This document shows, piece after piece, positions 15,683 through 22,380 of a stretch of DNA of 24,953 nucleotides (its first letter is position 1; each line of letters begins with the position of its first letter). The DNA is from JACNFS01 sp964582065. Lineage in GTDB: Bacteria; Chloroflexota; Dehalococcoidia; GIF9; UBA5629. The stretch lies in the NCBI GenBank assembly GCA_964582065.1, contig CAZOQG010000013.1, forward strand, positions 1 through 24,953, given 5' to 3'. The notes beneath the pieces were generated by a model. It saw nothing but the letters and a program-made list of their open reading frames with translations. It did no database searches and was not told where the DNA came from. The position numbers and the translations under genes are program-made.

Positions 15683-15744
15683 TGTAGTGCGAGGCTTTAG
15701 CCTCGCCCGAATCCGACCAGGCGACCTTAAAAGGTCGCACTACA
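15683..15744. repeat. REP-like doublet: two palindromes in opposite orientation
   Basis: One unit (TGTAGTGCGAGGCTTT...CTCGC) is followed by an inverted relative (GCGACCTTAAAAGGTCGC then ACTACA). The outer ends TGTAGTGCGA and TCGCACTACA are exact complements, so the pair can fold into one long hairpin, like the paired REP units of other bacteria. It lies downstream of cca. Confidence 0.75.
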
Positions 15745-15789
15745 TTGGTAAACAGCATGTAGTACAGGGCTTTCACCTAGCCAAGCCTC

Positions 15790-17274
15790 CTAGCAAGCTG
15801 CACCACAGTGTCGCTTCTCCAGTTCCTTGCGCACCAGAGCTATCGCCTCTTCCCTCGTGCTCAGTTCACCAGTCGCCTGAGCTTCACGCACCTCAGTTAA
15901 GAGTTCACCAATCAAGGGGCCGGGGCTCAAGCCAAAAACATCAATCAAATCATGCCCATTAATCAATGTAACCGGCAGAGTCGCAGCCCGCTGCTGAAAA
16001 TGCTCAGTCAATATGTAGTTCATCAACTGATTATGCTGCCGCCATTCCTCAATATCGAGCTTGGGGCCATGAGTAGCCAGGTAATCAGCCAAAGCTAAGA
16101 ACAGAACGTCGATGCCAGCGCCCTCAGTATCACGAAAATAGCGGTAAATGGCTCTGCTAGTAGGCAAGCCATCATTCGCCATCTGAGCAGGACGGAGATG
16201 GTGATAAACCAGGTTCTCCACCAGCCTTATCTCCCGGCTGCTAAACCGCAGTCTTTCTAAAATGGCAGCCGCTATAGCTGCCCCTTGCTTGCCATGCCCT
16301 AAGAAACGCATCCTGCCGGTTTCGTCGACTGTCTTAGCCACCGGCTTGGCAATATCATGCAGCAATCCACCCAGTTTGAGCAGCAGCCTTCGATTGCTGC
16401 CGCTGGAAACTTCCTCATCAAAATGCTGGCTTATTTCCTCCGACCACGGAGTTACCGCCAATAAATCCTCTTCGCCATATTTCCATTTGCTCTCTCGAAG
16501 TAGAAATTCCACGGTAGCTACCGTCTCCACTGAATGGTCAAAAACATCCCAGTAGTGCTCCTTAGGTTGCTCCACGCCTTTCATCACGCCCAGCTCAGGA
16601 ATCACTTCAGTAAGCAAAGCTAACTCGTCCAGATAACGCACCACATCAAGGAAACCAGGCAAAGCCAGCAGCCTGAGCAGCTCCTCGCGCAATCTCTCCC
16701 CGGGAACCAGTCTAGTCAACTGGCAATTCTGGCGAATCAAGCTTTCAGTGCTTGGTTCAATTTCAAAACCTAACTCCGCGGCTAGCCTGACTGCCCGGAG
16801 TAGCCTTGCCGCATCCTCCTCAAAAATCTGCTGGCTCACTGCCCGTACCAGCCCTGCCCTCAAGTCAGTTTCTCCACAGAAAGGGTCGATAAGCTGAGGC
16901 GAACCGGACACCAAGCCTTGAAGCTCGACTGCCATAGCATCTATGGTAAAATCCCGTCGTCCCAGGTCAGTTTGAACGTCACTCGAAAAAGAGGCGAAAT
17001 CCAGATGCCGTGGCTGTTCATCTCTAACAACCATCACCCTGGCCACTTTGTTAGCTTCGTCCAGCAACACATACCTGCCGTCCATGGCTTCAGCTACTTC
17101 CTGAGCTATACGTAAAGCATTTCCGCTGACAGCAATATCAATGTCGGCTGTCTCTCTGTCCAGCAACCAGTCGCGAACAAAGCCACCAACCACATAAGCT
17201 TGGCGGTTATGCTGGGTTAAGATAGCGGATACCTCGGATAGGAGGCCGAACAAATCATGCTTCATGACAGGCAT
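15790..17274 (-). CDS. cca: CCA tRNA nucleotidyltransferase / poly(A) polymerase family with HD domain
   Basis: This 494-residue class II nucleotidyltransferase adds or repairs the CCA end of tRNAs, or adds A tails. The catalytic head has VVGGFVRDWLLDRETADIDIAV (the DxD acids bind metal) at about 30-51. RRDFTIDAMAVEL and the DPFCGETDLRAGLVR region follow at about 110-155, with a neck helix (AARLLRAVRLAAELGFEIEPST) after them. The C-terminal half carries an HD domain with GGLLHDIAKP, often found in bacterial CCA enzymes. CCA and poly(A) enzymes of this class are hard to separate by eye. The ATG at 17274 is eight bases from a strong -10 box; a second ATG at codon 4 is possible. Confidence 0.9.
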   Translation of the reverse strand: MPVMKHDLFGLLSEVSAILTQHNRQAYVVGGFVRDWLLDRETADIDIAVSGNALRIAQEVAEAMDGRYVLLDEANKVARVMVVRDEQPRHLDFASFSSDVQTDLGRRDFTIDAMAVELQGLVSGSPQLIDPFCGETDLRAGLVRAVSQQIFEEDAARLLRAVRLAAELGFEIEPSTESLIRQNCQLTRLVPGERLREELLRLLALPGFLDVVRYLDELALLTEVIPELGVMKGVEQPKEHYWDVFDHSVETVATVEFLLRESKWKYGEEDLLAVTPWSEEISQHFDEEVSSGSNRRLLLKLGGLLHDIAKPVAKTVDETGRMRFLGHGKQGAAIAAAILERLRFSSREIRLVENLVYHHLRPAQMANDGLPTSRAIYRYFRDTEGAGIDVLFLALADYLATHGPKLDIEEWRQHNQLMNYILTEHFQQRAATLPVTLINGHDLIDVFGLSPGPLIGELLTEVREAQATGELSTREEAIALVRKELEKRHCGAAC

Positions 17275-17282
17275 TGCCCCAA

Positions 17283-17311
17283 ATTATAGCCGGAGGCAGG
17301 GAGATTGTAAA
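17283..17311 (-). promoter_or_regulatory. Promoter of cca, placed for a leaderless or near-leaderless mRNA
   Basis: On the minus strand TTTACA (17306-17311), a 17-base spacer and TATAAT (17283-17288). The first cca ATG is eight bases after the -10 box, and no Shine-Dalgarno sequence is seen. Confidence 0.7.
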
Positions 17312-17400
17312 GGCCGCTTCCCGGGTAACCCATCATCGAGTAGGGGCCATTCATGAATTGTCCCTACTTTGATCCTCCAATGTGGCGCGTCTACCACCCA

Positions 17401-17430
17401 GTGTAGTGCGAGTTTTTAAGCTCGCCTGCC
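17401..17430. repeat. REP-like palindrome, diverged copy
   Basis: GTGTAGTGCGAG, a TTTTTAAG centre, then CTCGCCTGCC. It shares the left arm TGTAGTGCGAG with the copies near 15530 and 15683. It lies in the 366-base gap between cca and the subtilase gene. Confidence 0.65.
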
Positions 17431-17505
17431 AGCTCTACGCGCCGGCGGGGCTACAGAAATGCAAAAGCTAAACACAAAAATCTAAAATGACAGATTAAGA
17501 GAAAA

Positions 17506-17600
17506 AAATCAAAGGCTAAAGATAAAAACCGAAAGATTGGAGATCTGGATTTGGAATTTTGAATTTGTTTAGAGCTTAGATATTAGGATTCAGGATTTCG
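17506..17600. repeat. AT-rich dispersed repeat, plus orientation
   Basis: An AT-rich stretch of about 95 bases (containing AAAGATTGGAGAT, then TTGAATTTGTTTAGAG, then TTAGATATTAGGATT). A clear relative in inverted orientation lies at about 21613-21705. No coding potential is seen. The rest of the gap from 17275 to 17640 holds only the REP-like copy and the cca promoter. Confidence 0.6.
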
Positions 17601-17640
17601 AACCAAGGGGATTGGGCGGGCTGTGTCCGTCGTGAACACG

Positions 17641-18483
17641 TTATCGACAAGCCATACTCTGGTCTGGAGCACCAAAGGTTGTCTCTAGTATCGCAACGAC
17701 TTCATCATTGAGGAGCTCATTACCGTTGACATCGGTCACGGTGGCAAAAGCTGAGGCAGCCGTGGCGGAGACGTAGGCAGCCGCCATAGAGGTGCCGCTC
17801 TTGTAACCATAGTCATTGCTGGGAAGCGTGGAGTATATTTCAACCCCAGGGGCGTAAGCATCCACCCAGTCGCCCCAATTTGACTTTGCCCAAAGGCTGC
17901 CATCGGCATCTACAGCCGCCACGGCAATGACCTTGGGGTAATAGGCAGGATACGTTGGTATGGACTTTATGCCGTTACCGGCAGCGGCGATGAGGACTGC
18001 CCCGTTGCTCCAGGCATACTCCACTGCCTCTTCCAGCGCTGGTGACCCCGTAGGCAAGAACAAGCTCATGTTGATGACCTTGGCTCCGCTGTCCACCGCC
18101 CAGACAATACCTTTGGCTAACGTTGAAGGCCAAACCACACCGTTGTCATCAGCTGCCTTCACGCTCAGCAAGCGAGAATCAGGGGCGACGCCGTCAATAC
18201 CAATTCCATTGTCGGCCGTAGCTGCGATGATACCGGCAACATGAGTGCCGTGGCCCAGAATGTCGGAAGCTGTCGGGCTGTCAGAAAGATTGTTGATGGC
18301 GATTATTTTCCCGACCAAATCCTCATGCTGTTGGTCAATGCCGGTGTCGAGGATAGCCACACAAACCTCAGGACTCTGCACTGGAACTCGCTGGTCCGGC
18401 AAGACTCGGAATACCGCCGGCGAGAAAAAAAGCGGAGCTATTGCCAAGGCTCCAATTATTCCCGCTGCCCTCGCTGCCCTCAC
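17641..18483 (-). CDS. Secreted subtilisin-like serine protease (peptidase S8)
   Basis: This 280-residue subtilase has a signal peptide (Arg-rich start, then IIGALAIAPLFFSPAVF). The complete triad is visible: Asp46 in VAILDTGID, His78 in LGHGTHVAGI and Ser232 in SGTSMAAA, with the oxyanion Asn170 in AAAGNG. It is small for the family and has no propeptide domain of usual length, so autoprocessing may differ. The frame opens at a GTG at 18489, but the AGGAGG abuts that codon. The GTG at 18483 lies about six bases after AGGAGG and is the better start. The ribosome-binding region lies inside a sequence repeated 200 bases away, from which an antisense RNA could be made. Confidence 0.9.
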   Translation of the reverse strand: MRAARAAGIIGALAIAPLFFSPAVFRVLPDQRVPVQSPEVCVAILDTGIDQQHEDLVGKIIAINNLSDSPTASDILGHGTHVAGIIAATADNGIGIDGVAPDSRLLSVKAADDNGVVWPSTLAKGIVWAVDSGAKVINMSLFLPTGSPALEEAVEYAWSNGAVLIAAAGNGIKSIPTYPAYYPKVIAVAAVDADGSLWAKSNWGDWVDAYAPGVEIYSTLPSNDYGYKSGTSMAAAYVSATAASAFATVTDVNGNELLNDEVVAILETTFGAPDQSMACR

Positions 18484-18486
18484 TGG

Positions 18487-18540
18487 CACCCTCCTGTGTT
18501 CGGCTCTGCCAGCAAGCCCGCCAAGCCCCAGCAGAACCTA
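18487..18540. repeat. 54-bp direct repeat, copy 1 (leader and RBS of the subtilase gene)
   Basis: This segment matches 18687-18740 at 48 of 54 positions. On the minus strand it is the 5' leader of the subtilase mRNA: an 11-pair stem (with G-U pairs) is followed by CACAGGAGGGTG, which holds the RBS. The differences from copy 2 keep the stem pairable, which suggests selection on RNA structure. Confidence 0.85.
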
Positions 18541-18638
18541 TTTGCTCGTCGTCTAGCCTTTGGCTTTGTTCAGACCGACTAGACTCCTTGCCCTTAGGAC
18601 AGCCACCCACCTTGTTTTTTCCGGCCCTTATCTATATC

Positions 18639-18668
18639 TTGACTTCACTGCTATGAAGAAGCTATACT
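18639..18668 (+). promoter_or_regulatory. Promoter of the small RNA
   Basis: TTGACT (18639-18644), an 18-base spacer and TATACT (18663-18668) on the plus strand. The start should fall near 18675-18677, right before the first hairpin of the small RNA. No reading frame with an RBS follows on this strand. Confidence 0.7.
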
Positions 18669-18675
18669 AAATATC

Positions 18676-18743
18676 AAGCACGGAGTCACCCTCCTGTGCT
18701 CGGCTCTGCTAGCAAGCCCGCTAAGCCCTAGCAGAGCCTTTTT
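18676..18743 (+). ncRNA. Candidate antisense small RNA targeting the subtilase leader
   Basis: A compact transcript unit of about 68 nt: promoter upstream, hairpin 1 (GCACGGAG with CTCCTGTGC, one bulged base, 18678-18699), hairpin 2 (GGCTCTGCTAG with its exact complement, 18702-18738) and five T at 18739-18743, forming an intrinsic terminator. It contains CACCCUCCUGUG, the exact complement of the subtilase RBS region. Over 18687-18739 it can pair with the subtilase mRNA leader with one internal C-A mismatch and four G-U pairs. This would block ribosome binding. No known RNA family is recognised. Alternatively, the segment may be only a duplicated leader on the other strand. Confidence 0.6.
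18687..18740. repeat. 54-bp direct repeat, copy 2
   Basis: It is the second copy of the subtilase leader sequence, offset by exactly 200 bases. In the minus orientation it also keeps AGGAGG and a GTG, followed by only twelve codons before a stop, so a truncated gene copy is an alternative origin. An extra pair of arms, GCACGGAG (18678) and CTCCGTGC (18750), encloses this copy only. Confidence 0.8.
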
Positions 18744-19342
18744 GGTTTCCTCCGTGCCTTATAATCCAGTAATCCTGGGACTAACTAGTTCTTTTGCCTA
18801 TACGCGTAACCTCCGCTTTTGCCCTATCTCGTATCGAGCGTCCAGCCTGCTACTTTAGCGCTGAACTCTCCGAGACGGTCACATCTCTAGTATCCTACGT
18901 TTCACGCCCATAGTAAATAGCCCTTTAGTAACCCTATGTATAGCCAAAAGGTACTAGTGTAGTGTATTGTAAATGGCTTTACAGCAATTCGTGTTTTCCC
19001 CGTCCGAGTCACCAAAAGTCAATGTAAACGTCAAAAACCAAAAATCAAAAGTATAAACAAAAATGCAAATATTTTGGTGAGTGTCAGGCCCCAGACCTGA
19101 CCTCACCAATAACCACTTGGATTCTAACGCCCCAGGATAAGAACCTAAGTTACGAATAGGAATCCGGGCATATTCGTCCAGGCTAAGCGTTCAACAAAGC
19201 CCGAGGATTGCTGCCAGTTCGCCACCCCTTACGCAAGCTCCGCTTGCATAAATATTGTTTCGGATTTAGTGTTTAGTGCTCAGGATTTACCCCTTAGCCT
19301 TTCGTAATGCAGAGCCGCAACAGACCATCCTGGAACCGAAGG
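18744..19342. other. Gene-free stretch between small RNA and first receiver cassette
   Basis: I see no supported gene in these roughly 600 bases. They contain an AT-rich part (19021-19070) with repeated short CAAAAA-like motifs, the hairpin at 19074-19109, and a small hairpin GCAAGC-TCC-GCTTGC (19233-19247). A short AT-rich repeat near 19262-19290 resembles those at 17.5 and 21.6 kb. Confidence 0.6.
19074..19109. repeat. Long palindromic hairpin
   Basis: TTGGTGAG, one bulged T, then GTCAGG pairs with CCTGACCTCACCAA across a loop of about seven bases. No U-run follows on either strand, so it is more likely a repeat-type palindrome than a terminator. Confidence 0.6.
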
Positions 19343-19371
19343 TTGACATTGGGTACTGGGTGAAATATCAT
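19343..19371 (+). promoter_or_regulatory. Strong sigma-70-type promoter upstream of receiver cassette 1
   Basis: Consensus TTGACA (19343-19348), a 17-base spacer and TATCAT (19366-19371). Transcription would begin near 19378, some 205 bases before the receiver gene, so this is a second promoter with a long leader. No riboswitch was recognised in that leader. Confidence 0.65.
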
Positions 19372-19522
19372 AGTACTATAGTCCTAATAACGAGGTGATA
19401 GTATACCAGGGCCTCAAGCTTTCATAGGAAGGGACCTATTACAGCAAGTGCAATGGCAACCGAGGAAGAATTGGTAGCCGCCAACGGAAGAGTCACTTTT
19501 TTTTGGAGAAGATACCTCATTT

Positions 19523-19576
19523 TTTACCGGACTGTTTACCTTGTTTACTAGAATATTTACCTTGGTGCTGTAAAAT
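19523..19576 (+). promoter_or_regulatory. TTTACC direct repeats and -10 box of receiver gene 1
   Basis: Four TTTACC/TTTACT sites start at 19523, 19535, 19544 and 19556 (spacing 12, 9, 12). A TAAAAT box follows at 19571-19576, six bases before the ATG at 19583. The same set with identical spacing precedes receiver gene 2. There is no RBS, so the mRNA is probably leaderless, and the repeats are a good candidate binding array for an activator replacing a -35 box. Confidence 0.65.
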
Positions 19577-19582
19577 ACAGGC

Positions 19583-19954
19583 ATGAACAGAATCCTGATT
19601 TTATCATCTGACTTGCGCCTGCTTGATAAACTGGCCCCAGCAATGAGACAAGCTGACCTTGATGTCGTCTGTGCCGCTGATATCGCAGACGGGCTCAAGC
19701 GCTTGGATGATGCTGAAGTCGGCCTTGTCATCCTTGATGAGTTCCTCAGCATAGATAGCTGGCGCTTATGTCAGCGTATTGACCACGTTTTCGACACTGA
19801 AATCATTCTCCTCGGCACCCGACCAAGTGAGGAAGCGTGGGCTGGCGCTGAGGAGATCGGCTTCGATTTCTACTTAGAGAAGCCGGTGAATTTCCCCGAG
19901 CTCGGCGCCAGAGCTAAGGCTTTGCTTCGGCGTAAGGAGACCGTCGGCAGCTAA
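19583..19954 (+). CDS. Receiver-like (REC) domain protein, paralogue 1
   Basis: This 123-residue protein is a single CheY-like domain with no output domain. The phosphoacceptor position is kept (Asp52 in GLVILDEF), as is the Lys of the KP motif (Lys100 in YLEKPVNF). The metal-binding acidic pair after strand 1 is replaced by Ser-Ser followed by Asp10 (ILILSSDLRLL), and the switch Thr/Ser position reads Gly-Thr. Phosphorylation may therefore be lost or unusual. The gene has no RBS and a -10 box placed for a leaderless mRNA. A cyclic-di-GMP-II riboswitch follows directly downstream. It is 88% identical (108 of 123) to the protein at 21925. Confidence 0.85.
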   Translation: MNRILILSSDLRLLDKLAPAMRQADLDVVCAADIADGLKRLDDAEVGLVILDEFLSIDSWRLCQRIDHVFDTEIILLGTRPSEEAWAGAEEIGFDFYLEKPVNFPELGARAKALLRRKETVGS

Positions 19955-19978
19955 ACAATGCGGGAGTCGCCAGGGAGA

Positions 19979-20021
19979 CAACTGGGTTCTAATTAGTTGG
20001 TTCTTGCAGTTCAAGGACTGC
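19979..20021 (+). promoter_or_regulatory. Two conserved hairpins before riboswitch 1
   Basis: CAACTG with TAGTTG (19979-19999) and GCAGT with ACTGC (20006-20021). Both have counterparts before riboswitch 2, where the first stem is TAACTG/CAGTTA, with a compensatory C-G to T-A change. They look like part of the same structured leader and are not part of the known aptamer core. Confidence 0.55.
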
Positions 20022-20026
20022 ATTTT

Positions 20027-20099
20027 AATTGGGAGGCAATGAAGCACGAATCGGAATTTGGTCACTTGCCTGGTACCGAGCCAATAGTGAAACCGGCCC
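20027..20099 (+). promoter_or_regulatory. Cyclic-di-GMP-II riboswitch, copy 1
   Basis: Recognised from the class II core: GGCAATGAAG, then TTTGGTCACTTG, then CAATAGTGAAACCGGCC. Compared with the known Clostridium aptamer, the pair of arms GCAC/GUGC is UCAC/GUGA here, a compensatory change that supports the call. Arms TTGGG (near 20029) and CCCAA (20097) can close the outer stem. The last bases are also the 5' arm of the terminator, so ligand binding should prevent termination (an ON switch, inferred). It precedes the exported CARDB protein gene at 20219. Confidence 0.82.
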
Positions 20100-20115
20100 A
20101 AATGGGTCGGTTTTT
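20091..20115 (+). terminator. Intrinsic terminator of riboswitch 1
   Basis: AACCGGCCC pairs with GGGTCGGTT (nine pairs, one G-U) around AAAT, running into five T. The 5' arm overlaps the aptamer's 3' end, so the two folds exclude each other. Confidence 0.85.
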
Positions 20116-20218
20116 GCTTAAAAACAATTTGGACCAGGAGGACAGCCATCATCATTGACTGTGGACAGCCGAGGGCGACACGGCATGAGGTAAATCCTGA
20201 AAGGAACAAGAGCTAAAG

Positions 20219-21619
20219 ATGAAATTCGTGGCTAGCAGATGGAAGCTCCTGGCCGGAGTGCTACTGACCCTGGCCATGGCATTCACGGTACAGGCCCCAA
20301 TCGCCCAGGCGCAAGGCTCCGCGAGAGTCACTGCTCAAGCAGCCAGTGGCGGCGGCGCTGAAGGTAGCTACAGTCTCGACTCAAGGGTGGGCAGTGTCAC
20401 CGAGACAAGCACAGCAGTGTCCCTTACCCCACCAGACAGCCAGATAGCCAGCTCTACGGTAACCATCGATAAGGCAGGTACCTTTCATGTGGCATCGGGT
20501 GGATTAAGCAGCGAATTCGGCCTGTTGCTGCCGCTTATTTACTGGATAATCACGGCTTTCCTCGTCGTCGGCGCTCTGATAGGCGGTATAGCGATGGGCT
20601 TCAACCTGGCAAAGACGAGGAAACCAGCGCCTGAGGAGGAGCCAGCCCAGCAGAAGCCACGCAAGGCAAAGCCGCCTCACGAGACGCCACCTAAGGCGAA
20701 GCCGCGCAAGAAGAAGCTGCTTGAGGAAAAGCCGCCCGACACAAAGCCACCAACGATAACGTTGCCGAGGGTCAAGTTACCAAAGCTGAAGCTGCCCACT
20801 ATGGCCAAAAGACCCGAAGCTGAGCAGATAGTCCCCCCTGCCATTAGCATTACAGATTTGCAAATCATGCCCGACCGAGTTTCGCCAGACACCGACGTTG
20901 GCATAATTGCCACCATAACCAATAACAGCCGGACCACCATCGAACACAGGGTAGAGCTTAAGATAAATGGCGAAGTCAAGGCTTTTCAGGAAATAACCCT
21001 GGCCCCGGAGGGAACTCAAGAGATCACCTTCATCACTACCGCAGGTACGCCCGGTGGCTACCAGGTTGGCATCGGCGGCTTAACAGGCAAGTTCAGCGTG
21101 ATACGCGCCGGAGACAGCGAGGAGACAATCTCCCCGACCGACTCGGAAGCACTGGATGGATATCGAGCCGCACCAGATAGTTTGACGGACGAACCGGCTG
21201 CAATACCCACGGCTGAAGAGAAACCATCGGAGGCAAGGGTACTGAGAATAAGATTACCAAGAATCAGGTTGCCGAGGCTGAAGCTGCCTGGTATTTTCAG
21301 ACCACCCAAAGCCGAGGAGATAGCCCCGCCTGTCATCAGCACAGGGAACTTACAAATCATGCCCGACCGAGTTACCCAGGGCAGCAGCGTAGGCATAGTT
21401 GCCATCATAACCAATAACAGCCAGACCACCATCCAACACAGGGTAGAGCTTAAGATAAATGACCAAGTTAAGACATTTCTTGAAATAACCTTGACCCCGG
21501 GAGAAAGTCAAGAGGTCACCTTCGTCACCACCGCAGGTGGACCCGGTGACTATCAAGTCGCCATCGATGGCTCAACAGGGAAGTTTACTGTAATGCCCGC
21601 CGCTGGCTCCAAATCCTAA
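20219..21619 (+). CDS. Membrane protein with Lys/Pro-rich linkers and two CARDB-like domains
   Basis: This 466-residue protein has a signal peptide (about 1-32), a Gly/Ser/Thr-rich segment, a membrane helix at about 101-128, and a Lys/Pro/Glu-rich linker ending in LPRVKLPKLKLP. Two duplicated beta-sandwich domains of CARDB type follow (about 206-296 and 370-460), sharing LQIMPDRV, TTI-HRVELKIN and TGKF. The second domain has its own LPRIRLPRLKLP lead-in, so a whole module was duplicated. CARDB domains are adhesion-type Ig-like folds; the ligand is unknown. Basic residues after the membrane helix would put the domains inside if the N-terminus is cleaved and exported, which is odd. It is the first gene after riboswitch 1. 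Confidence 0.75.
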   Translation: MKFVASRWKLLAGVLLTLAMAFTVQAPIAQAQGSARVTAQAASGGGAEGSYSLDSRVGSVTETSTAVSLTPPDSQIASSTVTIDKAGTFHVASGGLSSEFGLLLPLIYWIITAFLVVGALIGGIAMGFNLAKTRKPAPEEEPAQQKPRKAKPPHETPPKAKPRKKKLLEEKPPDTKPPTITLPRVKLPKLKLPTMAKRPEAEQIVPPAISITDLQIMPDRVSPDTDVGIIATITNNSRTTIEHRVELKINGEVKAFQEITLAPEGTQEITFITTAGTPGGYQVGIGGLTGKFSVIRAGDSEETISPTDSEALDGYRAAPDSLTDEPAAIPTAEEKPSEARVLRIRLPRIRLPRLKLPGIFRPPKAEEIAPPVISTGNLQIMPDRVTQGSSVGIVAIITNNSQTTIQHRVELKINDQVKTFLEITLTPGESQEVTFVTTAGGPGDYQVAIDGSTGKFTVMPAAGSKS

Positions 21620-21705
21620 ATCCCAATATCTAAGTTCCAAACAAGTTCAACATTTCAAACCCAAATCTCCAATCTTTGGCTTTTGGTCTTTGATTTCTGG
21701 TCACC
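21613..21705. repeat. AT-rich dispersed repeat, inverted orientation
   Basis: This is an inverted relative of 17506-17600: shared blocks are the complements of AAAGATTGGAGAT and CTTAGATATT. The following 21703-21742 holds a CCCTCACC...GAGAGAGGGAG inverted repeat like that near 15630. The rest of the gap up to 21862 shows no supported gene. Confidence 0.6.
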
Positions 21706-21864
21706 CTCACCTAACCTCTCCCGTCGAGAGAGAGGGAGAAGTAAGGAAAGCTGGCACCACTTTATCGGCAGACAATGTAGCAGCGGGCCTCACTACCCCC
21801 GGGTACATTGGAGCATCTGTTCCAATCACGCCCAGAGCCGATGCTGCAGACTACCCTTCTGATT

Positions 21865-21918
21865 TTTACCACTTTGTTTACCTTGTTTACCAGAATATTT
21901 ACCTTCATGCTGTAGAAT
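21865..21918 (+). promoter_or_regulatory. TTTACC direct repeats and -10 box of receiver gene 2
   Basis: TTTACC sites start at 21865, 21877, 21886 and 21898 (12, 9, 12), and TAGAAT lies at 21913-21918, six bases before the ATG at 21925. Spacing from the last site to the -10 box is 15 bases in both cassettes. Site bases are kept better than the bases between sites. Confidence 0.65.
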
Positions 21919-21924
21919 TCAGGT

Positions 21925-22296
21925 ATGAGCCGAATCTTGATTCTATCGTCTGACCTGCGTCTGCTTGAGAAACTGGCCCCTGCGATGAGACAAGCCGACC
22001 TTGATGTCGTCTGTGCTGCTGACATCGCAGACGGGCTGAAGCGCTTGGATAATGCTGAAGTCGGCCTGGTTATCCTCGATGAGTTTCTGAGCATAGATAG
22101 CTGGCGGTTATGCCAGCGCATTGACCGAGTCTTCAACACCGGAATTATTTTCCTCGGCACCCTGCCAAGCGAGCAAGTCTGGGCTGGCGCTGAAGAGGCC
22201 GGCTTTGACTTCTACCTGGAGAAGCCGGTGAACTTCCGCGAACTGGGCGCCAGAGCCAAGGCCGTGCTGCGGCGTAGGGAGACTATCGGGAGCTGA
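21925..22296 (+). CDS. Receiver-like (REC) domain protein, paralogue 2
   Basis: This 123-residue stand-alone CheY-like domain keeps the Asp52 phosphoacceptor and Lys100, and again has Ser-Ser where the acidic pair should be. Differences from paralogue 1 are 15 residues, mostly in the second half (for example the VFNTGIIFLGTLPSEQVW region and Arg for Pro after VNF). The first half, including residues 16-42, is unchanged. It lacks an RBS and has a -10 box six bases from the ATG. An insertion of about 180 bases relative to cassette 1 separates it from the next riboswitch and carries its own promoter. No kinase is encoded in the window. Confidence 0.85.
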   Translation: MSRILILSSDLRLLEKLAPAMRQADLDVVCAADIADGLKRLDNAEVGLVILDEFLSIDSWRLCQRIDRVFNTGIIFLGTLPSEQVWAGAEEAGFDFYLEKPVNFRELGARAKAVLRRRETIGS

Positions 22297-22380
22297 ACAA
22301 TGAAAGGGGATAATCTGGCCATCGTCGCTTGCTTCGTATCAAGATTCTTAGCTTTGGCTGTATTACATATTGACAGGCCG

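Noticed and set aside
19378..19522. Cyclic-di-GMP-I or other riboswitch in the long leader
   Set aside because: GGCAACC and GGTAGCC stretches gave a passing resemblance, but the conserved core of class I (the GACGCAAAGC block) is missing.
19453..19551. 32-codon frame starting ATG before receiver gene 1
   Set aside because: No RBS, and its end lies in the TTTACC array. The hydrophobic Tyr-rich end is simply the translation of the repeats.
21690..21953. Plus-strand frame of 87 codons before receiver gene 2
   Set aside because: It covers an intergenic inverted repeat and the TTTACC array, overlaps the receiver gene in another frame, has no RBS, and is not present as an open frame before receiver gene 1.
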